Source of the DNA: Bostrychus sinensis
Taxonomy: Eukaryota; Chordata; Actinopteri; Gobiiformes; Eleotridae
Assembly (NCBI GenBank): GCA_020698575.1
Contig: CM036240.1
Coordinates: 29,946,211 to 30,010,210, forward strand
Length of the DNA: 64,000 nucleotides
Reading direction: 5' to 3'
Part shown: positions 49,501 through 61,500 of the stretch, in pieces
Position numbering within the stretch: the first letter of the stretch is position 1
Layout of the letters: each line of letters opens with the position of its first letter
The notes under the pieces: model-generated
Seen by the model: only the letters and a program-made list of their open reading frames with translations
Told to the model about the DNA's origin: nothing
Databases searched by the model: none
Position numbers and translations under genes: made by a program

Positions 49501-52500
49501 GTAAAACAAAAAAATTAAAAGGTGAAAACAAATAGAATAATTACCTTGATATAGACTGCTTTCCTGCCACATTTGTTCTCCAGGATAAGGTCATAAGTTC
49601 CAGTATCATCTTTGTGTGCATCCTTGATGACCAGCTCAGTCACGTCATCATAAGTGGCAATCATAGCACGGTGTGAGATGTCACGGCCATCCTTGGTCCA
49701 CTTGCATGTTGGAATAGGTTTACCCTTGATTGGCACAGACAGACAGACGACACCGCCCTGGCGTACCACATAGCCCTCCTCATATTTACGGTCAAGCTCA
49801 TAGTCAGGATAACCTGAGAATAATAGAACATGTTAACAATCATCATTTAGCTTCAAGAAAGCTAGATCCTGTGGTCTAATTAACCTGATTTTTTTATAAA
49901 CATACCAAGCATTTCCTGGACTTTGACAACTCCTGGAATCTCAGCAGGTTCTCCAGCGCCACCTGCATTGCAGGCAATGACCCTGAACTTGTACTCTGCT
50001 CCCTGAGGCATGTGAGTGAGTGTGTACTCGCACATCTTTGTGGGAGTCGTGTTGCACAGGGTCCATTCCACCTGGTCCACCTTCTGCATCTCGATCAGGT
50101 AACCAGTGATGACAGAGCCACCCTCCTCTGCTGGTGGGAGCCAGGCCAGAGAAACAGAGGTCCTGGTGGTGTCTGTAACTTTGGGCTCCAGAGGTGGGCC
50201 AGGAGGCTCTGCAAAAAATAAATAAATAAATAAATAAAAAATGTTAAAAGATGTGAAATGAATTTGAATTGAATTTAATATTTTTGGCTATAACACAAAA
50301 ATGAAAACTTAATGAAAGACAATGTTTTTTCACATTTCAATGTAGGACTTTAAATGCGTACCAATGGGATCCATTGCCACAGTAATGGCAGAGCTCTCGC
50401 TGGGCTTGCCAGCTCCCCTGGAGTTGATGGCGGTGATACGGTGTTCATACTCCAGGCCCTCGATGAGGCCAGAGGAGCGGTACCTTGTCATGGTGACAAG
50501 GTTCTTATTCAGCTTCATCCACCTGTCGGATTGGGCCTCTTTGCGCTCAATGATGTAGCCGGCAATGGTGGATCCACCATTGTCCTCTGGTGGCTGCCAT
50601 GTCAGAGTCATGCCCTCATGGGTGACATCAAGTACCTCAGGTCTGCTGGGAGGTCCAGGGATGGCTGCAGGGCAAAAAGTTTGAAAATATATAATGAGAC
50701 ATATGAAAACCAACCAATTTTTTTTTTCAACAACTTAGCTTACAGTGTATTGTTTTTGTTAATGTATGATAGCTTTTTTGTAATGATTATTCATGTAAGC
50801 CACTAATTCTATTGTAAAACTTTGAGACTCACTCTTGGGGCTCTTGCACTCCACAACTTCAGACTGCAGGAAGCCACCAACACCAAAGCGGTTCATGGCA
50901 GCAACACGGAACACATACTCAGTTCCCTCTGATAGCCTGGTGAACTTGAAGCATGGCCTGGTGACAGACTCAGATACGGTGCTCCACCCAGGGTGGTGAG
51001 CCTGGCGTTGCTCCACTACATAGCCACCAATGTTGGCACCACCATCCTTCTCTGGTGGTTCCCAGCTCACAGTCACAGAGACACCATCTGTCTCCTCAAT
51101 TTTCATTGGACCAACTGGGATGCCAGGTTTGTCTGGAAAGTAATTAATATGAGAATGATTCAATAGAATTCAATGTATAGATGCCTGAATGCCTGAGGTT
51201 TTAAGGCTAATTTTGTTTAAATCTCTTCTTACCTAGGATGATGACCTTGATGACCTCTCTTGCAACACCAATGGCGTTCTTCACCTCCAGAGTGTAGTCT
51301 CCTGTGTCGTTGATGGTGGTTTCACGGATAATCAGTCGAGTGTATTTGCCATTGCTGTCAATCTTGATGCGGTCAAGGCTGTCCTTCAGCTTGACACCAC
51401 CAAAGAACCAAGAGCAGACAGGGAGTGGCCGGGCCTTGATTGGGATGTTCAGATCAATGGCCTTTCCACGATGCACATGCACAATCTTCTGAGGAATGTT
51501 GGTCATGTCAATCTTAGGCATCACTGTAATAAAAGCAGTTTATAATTGTTTAAAACTTTCTTGAGAACAAATCTGATAAGAAAGAAATAATACAAATAAA
51601 AAGGGTGTGATGCATTAAGATCACTTCTGTCAATGTGCTTTTTAGATGCTTCTTACCCTTAATTTCTTGGATGGTGATAGGAGTGACAATGTCCATGGGC
51701 TCACTGGCGCCTCTGCTGTTGGTAGCTCTGATCCTGAAGAGATACTGGTCATTTTCAGTCAGTGATTGGACAGTGTGATGGGAGACTGAGGCTTTGACTG
51801 TAGCCACAGCAGTCCATCTGTCTGAGCCGACCTTGCAGGCCTCCAGAATGTAACCAGTAAGCCTGCTGCCACCATCGTGTAGTGGTTTCTCCCAGCACAG
51901 AGAGACTGATGACTTGGTGACATCGACCACCTGGAGATCCATGGGCACTGACGGTACTTCACAGACCAGAACAGCTTCAGCTGTCTCACAAGGCTCACCA
52001 ACACCATAGATATTCTCAGGCAGGACTCTAAAGAAGTAGTGCGTGCCCTCTTCCAGTCCTGTGATTCTGTATAGGGTCTTTCTACACTCTGTAGTCACAG
52101 TCTTGTAGGACTTCATGCTTGCTTCACGCTTCTCCACAATGTAGTTGCTGACATGAGCACCGCCATCAAGGCTCGGGACATCCCAAGTGATGACAACAGA
52201 CTCTTTGGTGTAGTCCTTGACCTTTACACAGCCTGGAGGTCCAGGGGTGTCTGTAGATGCAAGAGAATTTTAATTTAATTTAATTTTTTTAACTTGATAA
52301 ATTGTACATTCTAGTATATGTTTTAAATTAAGCTTAGACTGGATTAGGGCTTACCATAGACTTTGACCAGAATGGTGGCAGTCTTCTTTCCAGAGGGATT
52401 CTCTGCCTCAACAACATATTTTCCGGAGTCATAGCGATTGACCTTCTCCATTATCAGTGAGGTGTAGGTGTCTGTGGTGTCAATGTAGCCACGGCTCTGC

Positions 52501-55500
52501 AGCTCAACACCGGTCTTCCTCCAGGTAACAACAGGTGTTGGTCTGCCAGTGACAGACACAAACAGACGCAAGGTGCCTCCCGCACGCAGGCACACAGTCT
52601 TCTTCAGGTCATCAGCCAGCTCCAAGTCGGGCATTTCTAAGGAAGAAAATCAGACAATGCCAGGATGTAACAACACAACTGTATATTAGTAATCATTTAT
52701 GCAATTCCCTCTACTCACCGATTCTCTCAAGTGGCTCTACCTCAGCGCTAGGTTCACTGAACTCTCCAGTGCCATTGCTGTTGAGAGCTGCCACTCTGAA
52801 CCTGTACTTCTTATTGGTCGCCAGTCCAGCAGCCACGTATTCATTGGTCTTGACAGCCTTTGCTGTAGCACGGTACCATTGTTCGGACCCTTCCTCCAAG
52901 ATTTCTACCACGTAACCAGTGACGTCTGAACCACCATCGTACATTGGTCTGGTCCATGTCATGGAAATGCTGTGCTTGGTTGTGTCTTTGATACGTGGCA
53001 TTGACGGAGGAGCAGGAGTATCTGAAAGGAGAGAGATGATTTATTTTCATATATGATTTTATTGTTTCTGTTATTGTTATATAAAAATACTTAAGTGGAT
53101 AAATTACTATGCACAACTCTAATAGAAGTCTTACATGTGGGGTCTTTGCAGAGAATGTAAGGTGAAGTGTCGCTCGGCTGACTGTCGCCTGCAGCGTTAA
53201 CAGCCGTCACCCTGAACTGGTATTCACTTCCCTCAAGCAGACCAGAGATCTTCAGACGTGTGTCATAGATGGTGTATGTCTTATTTACACGTGTCCACCT
53301 GATTTAGGATATAAGAAGTGCAAGATGAGTAACATTTCTTAAAAACAAAAATCTTTTATTTCCTGAGAGGATATCCCCACCTGGTGCTGCTCTTCTCTCG
53401 TTTGTCCACAAGGTAGTTTTTGATTTCACTGCCGCCATCACTCTCGGGCTTCAGCCATTCAATGATGACATGCTCCTTACCAACAGCAGTAGCCTCAGGG
53501 GTGCCTGGTGGCGATGGAATAGCTAGAAGAAAAGAGATGGGACATTTAAACCTGTTGAATATGTATCACTAAGAATTTTAGTTTTATGCCACTAGAAATG
53601 TATTTTAGTGACCAAAAAATAAACCACTAAAATACTGTAGCTGTAATTCACATTGTAACTCCTTAAAAAATCTTACTGTATGCATTTCTGGCAATGACAG
53701 GCTCAGACTCCAATGGGACTCCTGGGCCGTACTTGTTGACGCCACGGACTCGGAAGATGTACTCATTATTTTTGATCAGTCTAGAGCTGACACATGACAG
53801 AGACTTGCACTCAGTTTCCATCATGACCCAGTTGAGGCGGCTGGTCTCACGGCGCTCTACAATGTAATGTGTTACAGTGTCGCCACCATCCTCCAGAGGG
53901 ATCTTCCAGGACACAGTACACTTCTCCTCAGTTACTCTGCTGATCACAATCTTATCTGCCGGAGTTCCAGGAGTGTCTTAGAGGGAAGAAATTGAAAGAA
54001 AAATGTAGTTACAAGAGCACATTCACACATCACGTTTTTTTTATTACCTCTGCCAAGGCGGGGGTAATGTTTTTGGCGGCGTTGGTCTGTTTGTAAGCAA
54101 CATAACTCAAAAAGTTAGGGACGGATTTGGATGAAAATTTTAGCAAATATCACAAATGGAATAAGGAAAACTGATTCAATTTTAGGGGTTATCCAGATCA
54201 CCATCTGGATGCGCCGCTGCTGTGCGTCTTTTCTGACAGCTGATTGGTTAATAAGTCACACATGGTTTTTCAAAACATTATGAAGTTCTTGGCGCCATGC
54301 GGCTAACAGAGGAATACATGATGTACAGTAGGAGCGGAGTAAACCAGCTTGTTTATGATTCTCCAAATTAAAATTCAAGCAGACATCAGTAGTAACACAG
54401 GTGAAGCAGTCACAGATGTTATCATGGACTTTATAAGAAGAGATGCTGCTAACCGCCAGTAAAAAACAACAGCAACTCGTGGATATGTTTGGCGGGGGAG
54501 TACAATGGCTTCATGTTTATTTATTCATGCCCTGGCTGTGGGTGTGTCAGTTTTAAGCTGGTCTTGCTGGAATTAGGTTAGCTACATGAGCGTTTATGCT
54601 GTGACTTGGCCTGGAATCTATTCCTTAGTCTAACTTTTGCTCCATCATGCGACTGTATAGGTGTTTTTTGTTGTTTTTGGGTCATTGTAGCGCCTCACTC
54701 AGCTCTGCATTGCCCAGCGTCACAGCCCTGAACCTCGGCTTGGACGAAGAGAGAGTCTGCTGGTCTGGGACTGTGCTCATGGCAGCGCTGCTGATACTTT
54801 AAACAGCTTTGCTCTCCCAGTTTTCATACTGGAATTTACAGCTGACAACATTTCACTTTCACAGTGATCTAAAGCAACTGATGGTAGAAGTAGGCTGTAG
54901 CCCAGGCCTCGCATCCCTGATGACATTACAGCCTAATTAACACCGTTGTTGTGGGCTTCATGCACACTGGTTGACTTTGAAAATAAACAAACAACATATG
55001 GCTTGGCAGAGCTCTGCGCTCTCCAAGTGCTTCTAGTTCTAAATGGTTTCTTAAGCTTTTTAAAGGGCAAAGACAAAAAGGTTTTCTTATAAAAAATAAT
55101 GTAACAGTATGATTTCTTACCGAGAACTTTAACCGTGACAGCAGCAGTCTTCACTCCATTTGCATTCTTCACAGTAAGGATGTATCTGCCGGTGTCATAT
55201 CTGTCGCAGTTCTTGATAACGGCCATGGCTCTGGTTGCAGTGTAGGTCAGAGAGTATTTCTCTCCCAGCTCCAGGATCTTGTCTCCTTTGGCCCAGTACA
55301 CAGTGGGTTCTGGTTTACCACCAACAGCTCCATCCAGCACCAGGTCGGAGCCAGCCATGACCGTCACAGTCTCACCCACCAGCTTGCTGTCCAGCTCAGC
55401 TTTGGGTGGTGCTAAGCAAAAATACAGTTCAGTTAGTGTAAGCAGTGCATTGGCTTGATTGACAATATAATTTGGTTTTATAGACTTCATGTTTATACTA

Positions 55501-58500
55501 TGTGGCATATAATATACATACTTTTATTTGCTTGGCGTAATTTAACATATTTTCCCTCTTGCCTTAAGCAAAATCCAAAAACCATGTGTTTATCTCAAAC
55601 TTACAGAATTCATCCTTGCAGGTGACCGGTCCAGTTGTTTCAGAAGGAGCACTCTGGACACCAGCGGCATTCTTGGCAATAACGCGATACTCATATGTGT
55701 CTCCCTCTCCAAGGTTAGTAACGGTGAAGTAGTTCTCTGTGATGGTGGTGTAGTTGCACTTGAGCCAGCGGTTGTCGTCCCATTCATCTGTGCTGTAGAG
55801 TTTCCTCTCCACAATGTAGCCAACAATCTTACTGCCGCCATCGTTGAACGGTACGGTCCAGCAGATAGACACAGAGGAACGAGTGATGTCGGTCACCTCA
55901 GGTTTACCAGGTGGATCTAATTTGAAAAAGCGTGATTTAATAAACAGTGTCAAAAAATTAATAAGTCCTTGAGAACATGCATACAATTGAAAATTTTACT
56001 TACCAACAGGGTTGAGTGCCACCACTGGCCTGGAGGCTTCACTGGCTTTGCTCAGTCCAGCAATGTTCATGGCGTACACTCTGAACTGGTACTCCAGGCC
56101 CTCAATCAGGTTGGACACCTTGTAATTGCACTCCAGACAGGGCAGCTTGTTGTCACGCACCCAGAGGATAGTGTTCCTCTCTTTCTTCTCAATCCAGTAG
56201 CCAGTCACCTTGCTGCCACCATCAGCATATGGAACATCCCATTTGATACCGATTGCAGTGGCAGAAATGGATACAACATCTGGACGAGTTGGGGGACTTG
56301 GGGCAACTGTAGAAATGCAATAACAAATAGGTTAGTTGATCTTAAATATTTCATGTTTTTTTAAGTTAATATTACCTAAAACTTACCAAATGGATGTTCA
56401 ATGACCACTGCTGCAGACTCAATGGACTTACTGACTCCAAATTTATTCTCAGCACACACTCTGAAGGTGTACTCCATGTATTTGGTCAGATGAGTGACTT
56501 TGATGGTAGTTCTCTGCACACTGGAGTTGACCACTTGCCAGGAGGCAGAGCCAGACTCTCGTTTCTCCACAATGTAGTTGTTGATATCCGTGCCTCCATC
56601 ATCTGCTGGCTCTGACCAGGACAATGTGCAGGATTCTGAGGAAACTCCAGAAATTGCCAAGGGACCAGTGGGAGGTGATGGTCTGCCCACTACAAGTACA
56701 GTCACAGCGAAGGTCTTCACTCCTGCCACATTCTCCAGGATTAGATAGTACTTTCCACTGTCACTTCTCTTGCTGTCTCTAACTAACAAAGTGCTTCTCT
56801 CCTTTGTAGACCTGATTGAGATTCTGTCAGTCTCCTTCAGTTTCATTTCCTCCAGCTTCCAGGTGACTTTAGGAGCGGGTCTGCCACTGATAGGGATGTC
56901 AATTGTGAATGTGTTGGAGGCCTTGCAGGTAATAAGTTGGTTAGTGATGCTGCTGAGGTCAGCTGTAGGCTCGATGTGAGGCTCCTTAATGACAACAGAC
57001 CCAAATGTGGCCTGAGGATCGCTAATTCCGGCATCGTTCTTTGCTCTCACTCTGAAGTCATACTCTGTGTTTTCAATCAGACCCTCAACCAACATTTTCA
57101 TTAATTTGCTCTCTCCAGCAAGAACCCAACGGTCAGTTCCCTTGACTCTAAATTCAACAATGTAGCCTCTGACACGGCTGCCTCCATCATGTTCAGGCTT
57201 TGACCAAACCAGAGAAGCAGTGGAGCTGGTGGTATCTACAACATCCAGCCTCTTAGGAGGAGCAGGTTCCTCAGTGGCAATGACTGGCTCTGTCATCTCA
57301 CGAGCTTCTCCCTGGCCATACTGATTAACAGCAATCACTCTGAACAGATAAGGAACGCCAATATCTAGACCGGTCACCCTGATTGACTGTCGAGAGGATT
57401 TAGTGCTGACCTCCTGCCAAGCAAGGCGGCTAGCCTCACGCTTGTCAACAATGTAGTGATGTATTCTAGCACCACCATCATTTGTCGGTGCATCCCACAT
57501 CAATGTCAAGGCTCCACGAGTGACTTCCTTGAAGGATATGGCCCCAGGAGGTCCAGGTGTATCAAGCACTTTGACTGTGAATGTGATAGACTTGCGGCCA
57601 CTGTTGTTCTCCAAGGACAGTGTGTATTTACCAGCTTCATATCTTGTGCAGCCCTCAATGGTCAAAGTAGAGAAGGAGTCTGAGGTATTGACATCAGCCA
57701 TGACAGGCAGCTCCCCATCAACCCTAGACCATGTGGCTAGAGGAGTGGGTTTACCTCTGAAGGCAACATGGAGTGTGACAGTTCCACCATTCTTAACAAT
57801 GTGGGTTTGTTTGAAGTCAGCTCCAATGTCAATCTCAGGAGAGGTTAGCCTATCCAGAGCTTGTACTGGGTGAGGCATCACTGAGGGTTCACCCTGTCCA
57901 GATCCATTCACAGCACTTACCCTGAACTTATAGAGCTCTCCAGGAACCAGGCCCTTAGCAGTGTACTTTGTGTGGATACATATCTGTTTGTTTACTCTGT
58001 GCCACTCCTCCAGACTGGCTTTGCACATGTCAATGTTGTAGCCAATAATTTCTAAGCCACCGTCGAACACTGGCTTGGTCCATTCCAGAGTTACAGAAGA
58101 CTTAGTTGAATCAATGACCTATATGACAGAAGCAAAGCAGGCAAAATATTAATAACAATAAATTTGGTAATTGGAGACAATAAATAAATAAAATCATAAC
58201 GCAGTCCATGAAGTAATGTTTTGAGTGCTGAGTGTATTCAGATTAATGTTCATACCTTGATTACAGTTGGAGCACTTGGAGCGCAAGTTGGCTCCCTGCA
58301 TTTGAAGAGTCTTGAGGTGCTACTAGCTGGTCCCACGCCGGCGCCATTTTCAGCCATGACGCGGAACTCATATTCATTACCTTCTGTCAGGTTTATGACA
58401 CGGTGTCTGAGCTCAGTTATAGGCCTCTTTGAGGAGACCTTCACCCAACGCAGGCTCTTCTTCTCCCTTCGTTCCAGAATGTAATGCTTGATTTCATTGC

Positions 58501-61500
58501 CTCCATCTGTCCTAGGCCTGGTCCAGCATAGAGTAATGCTGTCTCCAGTGATGTGAGTCGCATCTGGGGTGCCAGGGGCATCAGGCACAGCTGGAATGGA
58601 GTTAAATATGTTATAGAAATTACAGTAGTATAGTGGCAGGTCAAATTATAACTATAGTATAACTAACTATAACTTCTTAGAAACTTACTGTATTGCATCT
58701 GGGCAATAATGGGATCAGAGTCCAGAGGTTTGCCAACACCAAACTTGTTGACAGCAGAGATTCGGAACTGATACTCATTGCCCTTAATGAGATTTGTAGC
58801 ATTGAAAGAGCAGGCTTCACACTTGGAGGTGACCAGAGCCCATGAAATTCTGGAGGTTTCCCTTTTCTCAACCACATAGTGTGTAATGGCAGCACAGCCA
58901 TCATTCTCTGGTGGGTTCCACCATACAGTGCATTTCTCAGCAGTGATGCCAGTAAAACGAATGGGACCCTCAACTGGTCCAGGAGTATCTGAGAAGAAAG
59001 GTAAATTAAAAACAATAAATGAAAAACAGCATTAGATATTTCATAATAAAACCAATGACGGTTTAAAACACTCCTGTTCTAAAGATTTTTAACAATGACA
59101 ATTTTTGCCTACCTTGTACTCTGACGTTGACTTCAGCTTTCTTGGTGCCAGAGCTGTTCCTGCCTTCCACAGTGTAGATACCGCGATGATTCCTGTCTGC
59201 ATCCCGGATGAACACGCTGCTTGTTCCAATGCCAGTGGTGATCTCAATGTCAATCATGGTCCTCTTGTCAATTTCTTTGCCGTCTTTGTACCACACAACT
59301 TGTGGAACAGGACGCCCAGTGATGTTGCAGCTCAGCCTCACGTTCTCTCCAGCTCTCAGTGTGAGAACCTGATCTGGTGACCACTCAATCTCAGGAGCAA
59401 CTAAACAAAAATAAAGCACAAAATGAACCCACATGCATTATGCAAACTGCTTAGGTTGTAGCAGTTTACTTGGTATTATAATACATACTGCTCTCATCCT
59501 TGGTCATAATGTATGCAGAGGCATTGGATGGAGGACTAATAGTGCCCACAGCATTTCTGGCAATCACCCTGAACTCAAATCTGTCTCCAGGGGATAGACC
59601 AGTCACAGTGAACTGTGTCTCACTGATGTCAGTAAAGTTGCATCTGAGCCATTTGCCTCTGCCTTGGCGTCTTTCAACATTGTAGGCCACAATCTTGCAG
59701 CCTCCATCTCTCTTAGGGACATCCCACTGAAGAGTGACTGAGTCTCTAGTCACATCAATGCAGACGGGCGTTCCAGGTGGATCTTGGAGAAATAAGACAA
59801 TAGATTAGAACTCTACAATAGACATACAACATGACACAAATAGATACATGTAAAATCAATATACAGCACAGAATGTGGTACATAACCTATTACATAATAT
59901 TTTATATTTAACATCATAATACTTACCAATAGGCGAGATAGCCCGAGCATGTTTGCTCTGTTCGCTCACAGGGCTCAGTCCTGCATTGTTTTCAGCATAG
60001 ACTCTGAAGGAATACTCAAGACCCTCCATCAGGCTGATGATCCTGTACTCTCTGTTTGAAATAATGGTTGAGTTCACCTTCTGCCACAGCAGGCTGTTCC
60101 TGTCCTTTTTCTCAACGTGATAGCCCAAAATAGGGGAGCCACCATCAAAGCCTGGCGCCTCCCATTTGATGGTCATGCCATCGCTGGTTACATTGTATGC
60201 TACAGGCTTTCCAGGAGGACCTGGAGGTTTATACTGATGCTGGGCAATAACATCAGGTGAGCTGAGAGCCTCACTTACTCCAAACTTGTTCTCTGCACGG
60301 ACTCTGAACTGGTATTGAGTTCCTTTGACCAAGTTGGGAATCTTGAAGGTTGTCCTGACAACACTAGAACATACCATCTTCCAGTTTGCCTGAGAAGTCT
60401 CACGCTTCTCCACACTATAGCAGGAGATCTCACTGCCTCCATCATCCTTAGGTACATCCCAGGAAATTATGATGCTCTGTGCTTTTATTTCATCAAAGCG
60501 AATGGGTCCGACTGGGGGAGATGGAGGGCCCAGGGTAATCACATTTATGTCAAAGTAGTTCTTCACTGTTCTATTATCCAAAACCAGAGTGTACTGGCCA
60601 GCGTGCTCCTTCATGGCTCCTCTGACTGTGACAGCAGTCTTGTTGTCAGTTGTCCTGAAGCGAATCTTATCACTCTCCTTCAGAGGCAGATTATCCTTGA
60701 GCCAGCTGATGGTGGGCCTTGGTTTGCCCTTAAAAGGTAGCTCAATATGGATGTTCTGGCCGATACGAACAGCCAGCTCACCGTTGGGGTAGTCACTAAG
60801 AATGGCCTCAGGAGGAATGATGAAGTCCTGCACTGTGATTGGACCAATTTGGGAGAAATCACCTGTACCCTTTTCATTTTTGGCAAGCACCCTGAAGTCC
60901 ATGACAGTGTTTTCTTTAAGGCCTGTAACCTCACAGCTACAGCGCCTGCATGTTGCACCCAAAGTCCAGGTGAGGTCTTCCTTGGTTCTTTTCTCAATAA
61001 TATACTCAGTGATGTGACTGCCACCGTCGTGGTCAGGCTTAGTCCACTGCAGGGTGACAGAGGTCTTTGTAGAGTCTAGCATCACAAGATCTTTAACACC
61101 ACCAGGTGTTTCTGTGGCTCTGACAGGCTCAGCAGTCTCACAAGTGTCACCAATACCAAACTCATTTTCAGCAGAAACACGGAAGAAGTAAGCCACATCT
61201 TCCTCCAAACCAGTAACCTTAAATGTTGTGTTGGCACACTCAGCAGTGATAACCTGGTAAGCTTTCATTGTGGAGGCCTTCTTTTCAACAATGTAATTAG
61301 TGACAGGGGAACCACCATCAATGAGAGGAGCCTCCCAGCTGAGGGTAAGTTTCCCTCTTGTCACATTCTTAACTAGGAGTTTTTGGCAGGTTGATGGGCT
61401 GTCAAGCACTTTCAGGGAAACAGTGATGATCTTGGGTTCTCCAACACCGTTCTCAATTTCTAAGAGGTACTTTCCACAGTCATCACGAGTGACCTTGGGG